64,000 bases of DNA from DATIRA01 sp963766505 (GCA_963766505.1 CAVYAL010000005.1:992001-1056000), one strand, 5' to 3'; positions 44,485 to 54,339 are shown, counted from the first letter of the stretch. Program-made: numbers and translations. The notes: generated from the sequence alone by a model not told the origin.

Positions 44485-45662
44485 CCCGCGTCCTGCGCCG
44501 CTGCTTCCGGAGCCCTGGAATCGTGGGGACCGGCCCGGTCGGCCGGCGCGATCACGACCGGCGCACCCGGACGAACCTTCAGCACGCCCTCGACCACGAC
44601 CCGCTCCCCGGGCTCGAGGCCGCCCGAGAGCACGGCCCGGTCGGAGACGACTGCTTCCATCCGGACGGGACGCATGGCCGCTACGTCCTGCTCGTCCAGC
44701 ACCCAGACGAACCGCCCCTGTGGACCGCTCATCACGGCACGTTCCGGGACGCTGACGCCGCCGGGCAGCGTGATTCCCTGCACCCGGATGCGCAGGAACT
44801 GGCCGGGCACGAAACGGCCTTCCGGGTTCGCCATCACGGCCCTTGCGCGCACCGTTCCGGAGCCGGCGCCCACTGCGTTGTCCACGAACGTGAGCCGGGC
44901 GGCGCCGGCACTCTCCGCGTCACCCTCGCCAGCGAGCTGCACCGGCACCTCCCCGCCTGCTGCGAGGCGTGCACGCAGCAGCGCGGCCTCGCTTTCAGGA
45001 ACGGCGAACTCCGCGTAGATGGGATCGGACTGGACGATTCTCGTCAGCAGGCTCGAGTCCTCGCCGGCCGTGACGAGACTGCCTTCGGAGCGGGCCTCGC
45101 GGCTCGTGAGTCCCGAAATCGGGGCCCGGACTTCGGTGTAGCTCAGGTCGAGTTCCGCGGCCCTCAGTCGGGCCTCGGCAGCGGCTACGCTGGCAGATGC
45201 AACCTCGTAGCGGGACACGGCCTCGTCCCATTGCCTCTGGCTGACGAGCTGCCTGTCGATCAGCGTGCGCACGCGATCACGGTCGCGCCGGGCCTCGGCG
45301 AGCCGCGCCCGTTCGACCTCGAGCTCCGCGCGTGCCTGCGCGACGCTGACCCGGAACGGCTCCGGGTCTATCCGGAACAGCACCTCGCCCTGGCGCACCG
45401 CACTGCCTTCCTCGTAGCTGCGCTCGAGCAGGATGCCACTGACCCGGGCGCGCACCTCGACCTCTCGAGATCCCACGGCCCGTCCGGAGTACATGAGCTC
45501 GAGCGCGACCGGTCCCGCCTGAGCATCGGCGACGGTCACCTCCGGGGGCGGCGGCGCCATCGGCTCGGTGGACCGGGGCTCGCAGCCCGCCAGCGAGGCC
45601 GCCGCCAGCACGAAAAGGGCCAGCTTCTGGCACGAAGTCCTGGATCGAGGATAGGGCATCAT
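44481..45662 (-). CDS. RND efflux periplasmic adaptor lipoprotein
   Basis: 393 residues with a signal peptide and lipobox (SLAGC). A lipoyl-half motif, coiled-coil hairpin and beta-barrel follow (SGILLERSYEEGSAVRQGE; VRTLIDRQLVSQRQWDEA; LSYTEVRAPISG), typical of MexA/AcrA-family adaptors. The C-terminal membrane-proximal domain is present. It bridges the permease encoded next to it to an outer-membrane channel. Stop and permease start overlap by four bases. No local regulator is seen. Confidence 0.95.
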   Translation of the reverse strand: MMPYPRSRTSCQKLALFVLAAASLAGCEPRSTEPMAPPPPEVTVADAQAGPVALELMYSGRAVGSREVEVRARVSGILLERSYEEGSAVRQGEVLFRIDPEPFRVSVAQARAELEVERARLAEARRDRDRVRTLIDRQLVSQRQWDEAVSRYEVASASVAAAEARLRAAELDLSYTEVRAPISGLTSREARSEGSLVTAGEDSSLLTRIVQSDPIYAEFAVPESEAALLRARLAAGGEVPVQLAGEGDAESAGAARLTFVDNAVGAGSGTVRARAVMANPEGRFVPGQFLRIRVQGITLPGGVSVPERAVMSGPQGRFVWVLDEQDVAAMRPVRMEAVVSDRAVLSGGLEPGERVVVEGVLKVRPGAPVVIAPADRAGPHDSRAPEAAAQDAG

Positions 45663-45748
45663 TTCTTTCCCGGCCGGCCGGAGCCAGGAATGGGTAGTCG
45701 ACAGGGATCGCTACTATACCGAGGCCGATCGCAATCCGGAGGACGCAC

Positions 45749-46345
45749 TCAGCCGCCACCGCGGCCATTGCGGCCGAGCCACCACAATCCGCGGACGTTG
45801 GCACGCCACTCCGGCAGCCGGGCCAGCAGCACGAGCTCCTCGACGCTCGCCAGCACGCTCGCCCCGCAGGCCAGCTTGAGCAGCCAGGGCTGCAGTCCGA
45901 ACACGAACAGCACGACCGCGAACAGGCCGAGCAGGTTCGCGGCGATCTTCGAAGCGTAGGTATGGAAGCTCGAGAACCGGCCGTAGCGCCAGAACGCGAG
46001 CAGCGACTCCATCATCCAGAGCCCCGCAGCCGCGGACACCCAGAACGGATGAAGCAGGAACACCTCCCGGTGCAGCATCCAGACGCCGAACATCGCCGCG
46101 ACCATCAACAGGTTGTCACCGAGGGAGTCGAGCAACGCGCCGGTACGTGACTCGAGGCGCAGCATGCGGGCGATTGCGCCGTCGGCCGCATCCGTGAGCA
46201 GTGCGGGAATCAGCACCCAGGCAAAAGCCGTCTCGCGTCCGGTCGCCGCCAACAGCACCAGCAACGGCGCAGCCGCGATCCTCAGCGAACTCAGCAGGTT
46301 CGGCAGCTGCCTCAGGCCGGGACGTGCGCGGGCGGCTCGGCTCAT
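45749..46345 (-). CDS. CDP-alcohol phosphatidyltransferase family protein
   Basis: 198 residues from ATG 46345 (GGAAG nine bases upstream; the frame could extend to 46453 but the added residues are not conserved). The family motif is complete: D52, D55-G56, A59-R60, G69, D73, D77, i.e. D-x2-DG-x2-AR-x8-G-x3-D-x3-D. Five to six hydrophobic helices place it in the inner membrane. It transfers a phosphatidyl group from CDP-diacylglycerol to an alcohol such as glycerol-3-phosphate or inositol; which one cannot be told. It is read toward the RND adaptor, 86 bp away, but is likely unrelated to it. Confidence 0.88.
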   Translation of the reverse strand: MSRAARARPGLRQLPNLLSSLRIAAAPLLVLLAATGRETAFAWVLIPALLTDAADGAIARMLRLESRTGALLDSLGDNLLMVAAMFGVWMLHREVFLLHPFWVSAAAGLWMMESLLAFWRYGRFSSFHTYASKIAANLLGLFAVVLFVFGLQPWLLKLACGASVLASVEELVLLARLPEWRANVRGLWWLGRNGRGGG

Positions 46346-46527
46346 GCTGCAAAGCTTCCGCCGCGCGGACTGCTGCGTCATCGCGACTTGCCGAATCCCG
46401 ATGCGGACTTTCGCCGCAACGCTGGGTTGCCCCTCGAGGCCTGCTGTGTTCAATTCGCCCGATCCCGCGATGAGTTGCTACCGGTCGTGCACGGGCACCG
46501 CCGCAGACAAATGGAGAGCGAACCGAG

Positions 46528-47643
46528 ATGAGGCTGATCGACCGGACATTCCCCGCAAGCCGTGCCGTGCAGGCACTCGCGCGTTCGCTGGCGCTGCTGG
46601 TCCTGCTCGCAGCAGCGTCACTGGAAGCGACGGCCGAGGACTGGCAGCCGCCGGTTCCGACGCCGGACGAATTCGACTGGGTCCAGCTGACCTCCGGCGA
46701 ATGGCTGAAGGGGGAACTCAAGGTCCTCTACGAGAAGACGGTCGAGTTCGACAGCGACAAGCTCGGCCTGCTGGAGCTGGAACTGGAGGACATCGCGATG
46801 ATCCGGTCCGCGCAGATCGTCAGCGTCAAGGCGGTCGGCGGCCAGGACGCGGTCGGCAAGCTGCTGCTCGAAGGCGCGACTGTCAAGGTCCTCGGCGAGA
46901 CGGATGCGGAATTTGAACGGGACGGCCTGGTCAGCATCACGGCAGGCGTGCCGAAGGAACGCAATTTCTGGGCAGGCAAGGCCACGGCGGGCGCCAACCT
47001 CCGCAGCGGCAACACCGACCAGACAGAGGCGACCGCACGGCTGGTTTTCAAGCGTCGCACCATCGACGACAGGATCGGTCTCGACTACATCGGCAACTAC
47101 ACGATCACCAACGACATCGAGTCCGCCAACAACCATCGCGCCAATGGCGTCTGGGACCACTTCGTCTCGGACCGCTTCTTCCTGCGACCGCTGTTCCTCG
47201 AGTACTTCCGCGACCCGTTCCAGAACATCGCCCATCGCGCGACGGTCGGCTCGGGCCTCGGCTATCAGCTGATCGATAATTCACGGACCGAGTGGAGCGT
47301 GTTCGCGGGCCCGGCGTACCAGTGGACCCGGTTCGAGGAGGTCGAGCCCGGCGAGGACGACAGCGAGGGGACCTGGGCCATGAGCGCGGGGACCGATTAC
47401 GATCACGAGCTGACCGATGACATCGACCTTTTCTACCAGTATCGCTTCCAGATCACGAGCGTGGACGCCGGCCGCTACAACCACCACATGATCGGGGGAT
47501 TCTCGTTCGACCTGACCGACGACCTCAGCATGGAAGTGTCGCTGGTTTGGGATCGCATCGAGGAGCCGCGGCCCGATGCGGATGGCGTGCTGCCGAAGAA
47601 GGACGACTACCGGCTGGTGTTCGGGCTGGGTTACGACTTCTGA
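46528..47643 (+). CDS. DUF481-family outer-membrane protein
   Basis: 371 residues with a signal peptide (LARSLALLVLLAAASLEATA). A small N-terminal beta domain (WVQLTSGEWLKGELKVLYEK) is followed by the DUF481 (YdiY-like) region: GANLRSGNTDQTEATARLVF and alternating beta strands ending in LVFGLGYDF with the C-terminal Phe typical of outer-membrane barrels. The family is thought to form a barrel for salt-induced or envelope functions; no activity is proven. It converges with the WS/DGAT gene, with 16 bp between stops. Confidence 0.88.
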   Translation: MRLIDRTFPASRAVQALARSLALLVLLAAASLEATAEDWQPPVPTPDEFDWVQLTSGEWLKGELKVLYEKTVEFDSDKLGLLELELEDIAMIRSAQIVSVKAVGGQDAVGKLLLEGATVKVLGETDAEFERDGLVSITAGVPKERNFWAGKATAGANLRSGNTDQTEATARLVFKRRTIDDRIGLDYIGNYTITNDIESANNHRANGVWDHFVSDRFFLRPLFLEYFRDPFQNIAHRATVGSGLGYQLIDNSRTEWSVFAGPAYQWTRFEEVEPGEDDSEGTWAMSAGTDYDHELTDDIDLFYQYRFQITSVDAGRYNHHMIGGFSFDLTDDLSMEVSLVWDRIEEPRPDADGVLPKKDDYRLVFGLGYDF

Positions 47644-47659
47644 ATCGCGGCCGGTTTGC

Positions 47660-49228
47660 TCAGCCGGCGGTCCGGCGGCGCGTACTCCCGGCCCTGCGCC
47701 GGGACGCTGGCCTGGTCTTTGCCTTCGCCTTCGACTTCGCCTTCGACTTGCGCCTGGTCCCGGCCTGCGGTCCAAGTGCCTGCTTCATGGCCTCGAAACT
47801 CTCGTCCAGGCATTCCGCCAGGCCCTGCGGGTCCTGTACCCACGATGCCGCGCCGGTGAACGAAATGATCAGCCGGCCGTCGTAGCTGGTGATCGGGATC
47901 GTCAGGCCGGTCACCGGGGCGATGGGCGTACCGCCGCTGAACAGCACCAGCTTCGCGCCCATGAAATACAGCGGCTCCTGCGGCCCGGGAACGTTGGTGA
48001 TGATCGCATTCGATAATGGCCGCGTGCTCGAGGCGCGAAGCGCGGCCTGCACGGCGATTCGCGATGCCAGCGCGAGCAGCAGATTTGGCGCCTGCTTGCT
48101 CATGGCCACGAGCTCCTTGACGGAACTGGCCTTCTGTACTTTCTTCGAGGCACGCGTACCGCCCGTCACTGCGCGCAGGCGCTCGAGCAGGTCCGGCTCT
48201 GTCGTGCGCAGGTTGGCCGTCATCAGCGAGATGTCATTGCCGGCGAGGCTTTCGTTGGTGAGCTTGTCCCGACGGATGTTGATCGGACAGATCGCGTAGA
48301 GATCCGCCTTGACGATCTTCCTCACGCGCGCGAGGTAACGCCTGAGCGCCTCGCCTACCAGCACCAGCACGACGTCGTTGACCGTGGAGCCCTCGACCGC
48401 AAGACGCATCCGGGCGATGTCATCGAGCGGGAAGACGCGGAGCTGGAACACGCGCCGGTAATCCATCTCCTGGTTGAAGATCGTCGCGGGCACCGGCCAG
48501 CGGGGCTTGTCGGGTTCGTCGGACGTCTCCGATGTCGCGGCGCTACCCAGGCCCGGCAGGAGCTTGCCCGCAGCCGGCAGCACGATGCCGCCGAGACCCG
48601 GCAGCGCCTTGATCAGGTGCTTCTCGAGTTCCCAGATACGGTACGCGTTGTTGACGACCGCGCGAATCGCCATCTCGGGGATCGTCGGCTCCGGCTCGCG
48701 CACTCCGACCGGTGGCTTCGGCAGTTCCTGGCCCTTCGCATGGTGGAGGGCCATCATGATGCCGCGGGCCGTGGTGCCGTCCGCGATCGAATGATGCAAT
48801 CGAGTCAGGATCGCAAAGCTGTTCGGCGGGACCCCCTCGACGTGGTCGAGTCCCTCGACGACGTGCATGTCCCACAGCGGCTTGCTGAGGTCCATCGGGG
48901 TGGCCTGGATCTGCGCGACCAGGATGCAGAACTGGCGCCAGTCGCCCGGCTTCGGCAACGCGATGTGCCGGACGTGCGACTCGATGTGGTAGTTGGGATC
49001 ATCTACGAAATACGGCGCATCCAGCTGGAACGGGACCTCGATGATGCGTCGGCGGAAGACGGGCAGCGGCGTCAGGCGCTGCTCGAAGTACTTGAGGATG
49101 TCCCGGTAACGCAGCCGGCCACCTGGCACCGTGGACTGGTCGTAGATCGTCAGCAACGTGAAGTGCGTCTTGACGGTTGCCGTTTCCACGTGGAGAAACG
49201 CGGCGTCCTGGCCGACCAGCTGTCGCAT
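47660..49228 (-). CDS. Wax ester synthase/diacylglycerol acyltransferase (WS/DGAT)
   Basis: 522 residues. The catalytic HHSIADG motif is at 145-151 and the family NVPGP block (IITNVPGPQEPLYFMGA) is in the C-terminal half, so the enzyme makes wax esters or triacylglycerol from acyl-CoA and a fatty alcohol or diacylglycerol. Length to about residue 485 is normal. Beyond it sits a 35-residue basic tail, KSKAKSKAKAKTRP then RRR repeats, not part of the family fold. ATG 49228 fits the conserved MRQLVGQDAAFLHVET start. It diverges from the ATP-grasp/alpha-E operon. Storage lipid synthesis fits the hydrocarbon theme of the window. Confidence 0.93.
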   Translation of the reverse strand: MRQLVGQDAAFLHVETATVKTHFTLLTIYDQSTVPGGRLRYRDILKYFEQRLTPLPVFRRRIIEVPFQLDAPYFVDDPNYHIESHVRHIALPKPGDWRQFCILVAQIQATPMDLSKPLWDMHVVEGLDHVEGVPPNSFAILTRLHHSIADGTTARGIMMALHHAKGQELPKPPVGVREPEPTIPEMAIRAVVNNAYRIWELEKHLIKALPGLGGIVLPAAGKLLPGLGSAATSETSDEPDKPRWPVPATIFNQEMDYRRVFQLRVFPLDDIARMRLAVEGSTVNDVVLVLVGEALRRYLARVRKIVKADLYAICPINIRRDKLTNESLAGNDISLMTANLRTTEPDLLERLRAVTGGTRASKKVQKASSVKELVAMSKQAPNLLLALASRIAVQAALRASSTRPLSNAIITNVPGPQEPLYFMGAKLVLFSGGTPIAPVTGLTIPITSYDGRLIISFTGAASWVQDPQGLAECLDESFEAMKQALGPQAGTRRKSKAKSKAKAKTRPASRRRAGSTRRRTAG

Positions 49229-49392
49229 CGGGAACCCCCTCGGATGATTTCGAGTCCTGTGCCGTCATTGTAGTCCGGCGCCATGGTGGCGAGGGACGTC
49301 GAGCAAACCCGCGGGTGCCTGTCGCAATACGGCACCGGGAACGACGATAATGCCGCCGGTATCCCGAAAGACGCCGAGCGAGGCTTTCGTAC

Positions 49393-51981
49393 TTGAGTTC
49401 CCTGACCGAGCCGGTCCCGATCCTGGCCGAAGCAACGCTTGCGTCGCTGTTCGACGGATATCGCGCTCTGCCCGGCCATTTCGACGAGATGAAGGACTCG
49501 CAGGGGCAGATCCGGCCGCACTGGCGCAGGCTCGTCGAGGCGCTGCGCAAGCTCAGTCCCGGCGAGATGGATGCGCGCTGGCAGCGGGTCGAGCGCATCC
49601 TCTACGAGAACGGCCTGACGCATAACATCTACGCGGAAGGCCCTGCCGCAGAGCGTCCCTGGCGGCTGGACGCGATGCCGCTGCTGATCTCGGGCGAGGA
49701 ATGGCGGGTGATGGCCGAGGGTCTCGTGCAGCGTGCCCGGCTGCTCGATGCGATACTGGATGACTGCTACGGCGAGCAGAGACTGATGCTCAGCGGACGA
49801 CTGCCGGCCCCGCTGGTTCTCGGCAGCCGCCAGTTCCTGAGACCCTGCCACGGCATCGCGCCGCCCAGGGGTCGCCGCCTGCACTACTACGCGGCAGACA
49901 TCGGCCGGCGAGCCGACGGCAGCTGGTGCGTGCTCCGCGACCGATGCGAGCTGGCGGTCGGCGGGGGCTACGCGCTCGAGAACCGGATCGCGCTGCGCAA
50001 CTGCCTGCCGGACGAGTTCACCGCCAACCGTGTCCAGCAGCTGGCCGGCCACTTCCAGCAGGTGAACAACGGCCTGCTCGCGCTGGCCGCGAAGCCCGAC
50101 CCCCGCATCGTGGTGCTGACCCCGGGCCCGGGCTCCGCGGACTATTTCGCGCATTCGTACCTGTCCCGCTACCAGGGGTTCACGCTGGTGGAAGGCGCGG
50201 ATCTCACGGTTCGAGACAACCGGGTCTTCCTGAAGACAGCCGAGGGGCTGCGTCCCGTGGACGTGATCGTCCGTCGCGTGATCGCCTCTGACTGCGATCC
50301 GCTCGAGTTGCGTGCAGGCTCCTCGGACGGCGTACCTGGGCTGATGGAGGCGGTGCGGACCGGCGGCGTCATCGTCGCGAATGCACTCGGCAGCGGGCTC
50401 GTGGACTCGGAAGGCCTGATGCCGTTCCTGCCCGACCTGTGCAGGGAACTGCTGGGGGCGGAGCTGGCGATGCCTTCGATTGCTTCGTGGTGGTGCGGCG
50501 AGCCCGCGGTTCGCACGCACGTCCTCGCGAACCTGGACGCTCTCGAGACACGGGACCTGTTCAGCAGCGTCACGGCGGACGGCAGCCGGGATCGTGGACC
50601 CGGCAGGACCTGGCAGGTGGGCGGATCGCGTGAACTGATCGAGCGGCGCGGGTTCGCCTGGCTGGCCAGAGAGCCGATCCGGCTCGCCACGGCGCCGGTC
50701 CTGCGCGAGACCGGGCTCGAGGCCGTACCCTACGCGCTGCGGGTATTCCTCGCCGCGGTGGACGACGACTACGTAGCGATGCCCGGCGGCCTCGCTCGCC
50801 TCTGCCCGCCGCATCCGGGCGAGGCCTTCGACTTCCGGCACTCGGGCGACGGCAAGGACACCTGGGTGCTCTCCGACGGGCATCCGCAGCGCGCCCTGCC
50901 CCGCCGTCCGCTGGCCGCCGCGGCCGTCAGGCTGCGACGGAGCGGCCGCGAACTGCCGAGCCGGACCGCCGACAACCTGTTCTGGGTCGCGCGCTATGCG
51001 GAGCGGGCCGAGGGCATCATGCGCCAGGCGCGTGCCGCGCTGATACGCCTCGCCGACGAGGAGCGTCCGCGGGAAGACCTGGAGGCCATGGCCGACGTGC
51101 TGCACCCGCTGCTGGACCGCGCGGCGATCGCGCCGCCGACGCCCGCGGAACTGGACCAGGGCCCGCACGCCTACCTCGAGCGCCAGATCGAGGAGCTCGT
51201 TTTCGATCCAGACCGTTCTTATGGATTGCGACAGACGTTGTCCGACCTTGGTCGTACCGTCGTGCTTGCGCGCGACCGCCTCTCGGCGGACTCCTGGCAC
51301 ATCCTGCGCGGGCTGCGGGCCGATGACTTCGCCCACCGCCCCGCCGCCGCGCCGCCAGTGCACCGTTTCGACGTCCTGGCGACGGTCGCGAGGCTGCAGG
51401 CCGACGTGCAGCGGCTGTCGGCATTCAGCGGCATGTGCATGGAGAACACGACGCGCGCGCTGGGCTGGCGCTTCCTCGACATGGGCCGCCGCATCGAGCG
51501 GAGCATACAGACGCTGTCGATGCTGGTGCCGCTCGCCGGCGCGGAGTCCCCGGAGGACGACGGCAGCCTGATCATGGTGCTGGAGATCGCGGACAGCTTC
51601 ATGACCTACCGCTCACGTTATCTTTCGACGCCACAGCTGGCGCCCGTGCTCGACCTGCTGCTCGCCGACGAGACGAATCCCCGGTCCGTCGCGTTCCAGC
51701 TGGCGGCACTCGGCATGCACGTCGAACAACTGCCGCGGGAGTCGGCCGCGGAGAGCCCCGGCATCGAGCTCGCGATCACCAGCAACGCGCTGGAGGCGTT
51801 GCGCAGCGCGGACATGGCCGCGCTCTGCCGGCGCGACCGCCAGGGTGATCGCCCGGGCCTGCGCGCCGTGCTGGACCAGGTTGCAGCAGGCCTGCCACAG
51901 TTCTCGGACGGCCTGACGCGTGCCTATTTCAGCCATGCCGACGCACGGCAGCTGGCTGCGCGCCGTTCCTCGGAGGGCTGA
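49393..51981 (+). CDS. Circularly permuted type-2 ATP-grasp fused to alpha-E domain
   Basis: 862 residues from TTG 49393. The first ~490 residues match the circularly permuted ATP-grasp family (old DUF404/407), with LENRIALR, FLKTAEGLRPVDVIVRRV and SWWCGEPAVRTHVLANLD. The rest (about 525-855) is an alpha-E domain (DUF403) starting NLFWVARYAERAEGIMRQ. The ATP-binding part looks weakened: VLRDRCELAVGGGYALENR replaces the usual TQAPSG, and no K-P-x-G-E-S-G loop follows. The same fusion exists in Mycobacterium (Rv2567 type). First gene of a four-gene operon predicted to make peptide bonds; the reaction is undetermined. Confidence 0.9.
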   Translation: MSSLTEPVPILAEATLASLFDGYRALPGHFDEMKDSQGQIRPHWRRLVEALRKLSPGEMDARWQRVERILYENGLTHNIYAEGPAAERPWRLDAMPLLISGEEWRVMAEGLVQRARLLDAILDDCYGEQRLMLSGRLPAPLVLGSRQFLRPCHGIAPPRGRRLHYYAADIGRRADGSWCVLRDRCELAVGGGYALENRIALRNCLPDEFTANRVQQLAGHFQQVNNGLLALAAKPDPRIVVLTPGPGSADYFAHSYLSRYQGFTLVEGADLTVRDNRVFLKTAEGLRPVDVIVRRVIASDCDPLELRAGSSDGVPGLMEAVRTGGVIVANALGSGLVDSEGLMPFLPDLCRELLGAELAMPSIASWWCGEPAVRTHVLANLDALETRDLFSSVTADGSRDRGPGRTWQVGGSRELIERRGFAWLAREPIRLATAPVLRETGLEAVPYALRVFLAAVDDDYVAMPGGLARLCPPHPGEAFDFRHSGDGKDTWVLSDGHPQRALPRRPLAAAAVRLRRSGRELPSRTADNLFWVARYAERAEGIMRQARAALIRLADEERPREDLEAMADVLHPLLDRAAIAPPTPAELDQGPHAYLERQIEELVFDPDRSYGLRQTLSDLGRTVVLARDRLSADSWHILRGLRADDFAHRPAAAPPVHRFDVLATVARLQADVQRLSAFSGMCMENTTRALGWRFLDMGRRIERSIQTLSMLVPLAGAESPEDDGSLIMVLEIADSFMTYRSRYLSTPQLAPVLDLLLADETNPRSVAFQLAALGMHVEQLPRESAAESPGIELAITSNALEALRSADMAALCRRDRQGDRPGLRAVLDQVAAGLPQFSDGLTRAYFSHADARQLAARRSSEG

Positions 51982-51985
51982 CGAA

Positions 51986-52891
51986 GTGCACTACTGCGTC
52001 CGCCATCGCACGACCTACCGGTATGAGCAACCGGTCTCGATCTCGCACCACGTCCTGCGGCTGATGCCGCGGCAGTGCCCGCAGCAGCGGCTGCATGGCT
52101 CGGATCTCGTGCTGCATCCTGCCGCCGCGGTCGGATCGCAGGGCGCGGATTACTTCGGCAATCCAGTCACCTACGCGACGATCCAGCAGCAACACCTCGA
52201 GCTCGTGATCGAGGCGCTTTCGAGCGTTGAGGTGAACGCCCCGCCCGTCCGCTCGCCGGAGCGTACCCCGCCCTGGGAGACCGTGTTCGGGCAACTGGAA
52301 GGTGCCGGCAGCCGTGAAGCGATCGACACGCTGCAGTATGCGTTCGACTCGCCTTACACGCTCGCGAGCGCCGACCTCGCCGGCTATGCGGGCCGCTCGT
52401 TCACGCCGGGGCGCAACGTGCTCGAGGCTGCCCAGGAGCTGACCCGGCGCATCCACCAGGACTTCCGCTACGACAGCAGCGCCACGACGGTGTCGACGCC
52501 GGTGGACGAGGTCGTTCGGCTCGGCCGCGGCGTCTGCCAGGACTTCGCACACCTCGAGCTGGCCTGCCTGCGGTCGCTCGGCGTCCCGGCACGCTACGTG
52601 AGCGGCTACCTGCTGACGCGACCGCCGCCGGGCCAGCAGAAGCTGATCGGCGCAGACGCTTCACACGCCTGGATTTCGGTTTGGTGCGGCGAGGCCGGCT
52701 GGGTGGACTTCGACCCGACCAACGACACGATCGTCGGCGACGAGCACGTGACGCTCGCCTGGGGCCGCGACTACGGGGACGTGAGTCCGATCAATGGGGT
52801 AATCTTCGGCGGAGGGGCGCACCGGATCGAGGTCAACGTGGACGTCACGCCGGTGCCGGACGCCACAGGCGGGGAGCACGTTCCCGGATGA
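51986..52891 (+). CDS. Transglutaminase-like peptidase/ligase
   Basis: 301 residues from GTG 51986, preceded by GGAGGG. An N-terminal beta region (YRYEQPVSISHHVLRLMPR) precedes the papain-like core. The triad is intact: Cys184 (GVCQDFAHL), His227 (DASHAWI) and Asp243 (VDFDPTND). Members beside alpha-E and ATP-grasp genes are predicted to cleave or transfer the peptides those enzymes make. There is no signal peptide, so it should work in the cytosol. The stop overlaps the following ATP-grasp start (ATGA), so translation is coupled. Confidence 0.92.
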   Translation: MHYCVRHRTTYRYEQPVSISHHVLRLMPRQCPQQRLHGSDLVLHPAAAVGSQGADYFGNPVTYATIQQQHLELVIEALSSVEVNAPPVRSPERTPPWETVFGQLEGAGSREAIDTLQYAFDSPYTLASADLAGYAGRSFTPGRNVLEAAQELTRRIHQDFRYDSSATTVSTPVDEVVRLGRGVCQDFAHLELACLRSLGVPARYVSGYLLTRPPPGQQKLIGADASHAWISVWCGEAGWVDFDPTNDTIVGDEHVTLAWGRDYGDVSPINGVIFGGGAHRIEVNVDVTPVPDATGGEHVPG

Positions 52892-54339
52892 CCGACTGGA
52901 GGGCGGAAGGGCTGCTGCAGCAGTACGACCCGGGCGGGTACTACTGCGAACTGTCTGGCGGAGAAGGCCGCAAGGCCGCGCACACGCTGCAGATACGCAA
53001 GCGGCTCGACGGCTACAGCCTGGCCGAACTGCGGCGACGCGCGCTGGCCGCGGAGCGCGAACTGTTCAATCTCGGCGTGACGTTCACCGTCTACACGAGC
53101 CGCGAGCAGATAGACCGCATCCTGCCCTTCGACGTCATCCCGCGAGTGCTCTCGGCGCGCGAGTGGGACACGATCGAGCGCGGCGTGGTGCAGCGCGTGA
53201 CCGCGCTGAACCGCTTCATCGAGGACGTCTACCACGACCAGAAGATCCTGAAGGACGGGATCCTGCCGGCCGAGCTGGTACTGGGCAACGCGAATTACCG
53301 GCCGCAGATGCAGGGACTCGCGGTCCCCTATGGCAGTTACGTCAACATCTGCGGAGTGGACATCGTCCGTGGCGGTGACGGACGCTTTCTCGTCCTGGAG
53401 GACAATGCGCGCACGCCGTCGGGCGTTTCCTACGTGGTCGAGAACCGTCACCTGACGCAGCGTGCCTTCCCGGACCTGCTGCGCGACATCGGCGTGCGCT
53501 CGGTCTCCAATTACGGGCAGCGGCTGATCGCGCAGCTGAGCGAACTCGCGGCCGCTTCCGGCCGGGAGCCCTCGGTGGTGCTGCTGTCGCCCGGCGTTTA
53601 CAACTCCGCGTATTTCGAGCACGTGTTCCTCGCCCGGGAAATGGGCGTGCCGCTGGTCGAGGGCCGTGACCTCGTCGTCAAGGACGACCGGGTGTTCGTG
53701 AAGACCACGGGCGGCCTGCAGCAGGTCAACGTGATCTACCGGCGCATCGACGACGACTTCCTCGATCCCGAGGCCTTCAATCCGGCCAGCCTGCTCGGCG
53801 TGCGCGGCCTGTTCCGCGCCTACCGCAAGGGCAACGTGGTGCTCGCGAACGCGGTAGGCACCGGCATCGCCGACGACAAAGCGGTGTATGCCTACATGCC
53901 GCGCATCATCCGCTACTACCTCGACGAGGAAGCGATCCTGCCGAACGTCGAGACCCACATCTGCCGGGAGAAGGAAGGCCTCGAGTACACGCTCGCGAAC
54001 CTTGAGAAACTGGTCGTGAAGCCGGTCGGCGAATCCGGCGGCTACGGAATCATCATCGGGCCGCTCGCGAGCCGCAAGGCGATCCGCGAGTTCCGCCGCA
54101 GGCTGCGCGACGACCCGGGAAACTACATCAGCCAGCCGGTCGTGCAACTTTCAGTCTGCCCTACCGTCACGCGCAACGGCGTCGACGCCCGCCACGTAGA
54201 CCTGCGGCCCTTCGCCGTGACGGGCCGCGACACCTGGGTGCTGCCGGGCGGACTGACCCGCGTCGCGTTGCGCAAGGGATCGCTGATCGTGAACTCGTCA
54301 CAAGGCGGCGGCTCGAAGGATACCTGGGTCCTTGAATAA
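52888..54339 (+). CDS. Circularly permuted type-2 ATP-grasp protein
   Basis: 483 residues from ATG 52888, overlapping the transglutaminase stop. This is the stand-alone ATP-grasp of the operon, with the conserved loops intact: LEDNARTPSGVSYVVENR (about 168), DDDFLDPEAF, the glycine loop KPVGESGGYGIIIG (about 376) and HVDLRPFAV toward the end. It should activate a carboxylate as an acyl phosphate and join it to an amine. Unlike the fused copy upstream, all ligand-binding segments look usable, so this is the more likely catalyst. Overlaps the alpha-E gene by eight bases. Confidence 0.93.
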   Translation: MTDWRAEGLLQQYDPGGYYCELSGGEGRKAAHTLQIRKRLDGYSLAELRRRALAAERELFNLGVTFTVYTSREQIDRILPFDVIPRVLSAREWDTIERGVVQRVTALNRFIEDVYHDQKILKDGILPAELVLGNANYRPQMQGLAVPYGSYVNICGVDIVRGGDGRFLVLEDNARTPSGVSYVVENRHLTQRAFPDLLRDIGVRSVSNYGQRLIAQLSELAAASGREPSVVLLSPGVYNSAYFEHVFLAREMGVPLVEGRDLVVKDDRVFVKTTGGLQQVNVIYRRIDDDFLDPEAFNPASLLGVRGLFRAYRKGNVVLANAVGTGIADDKAVYAYMPRIIRYYLDEEAILPNVETHICREKEGLEYTLANLEKLVVKPVGESGGYGIIIGPLASRKAIREFRRRLRDDPGNYISQPVVQLSVCPTVTRNGVDARHVDLRPFAVTGRDTWVLPGGLTRVALRKGSLIVNSSQGGGSKDTWVLE

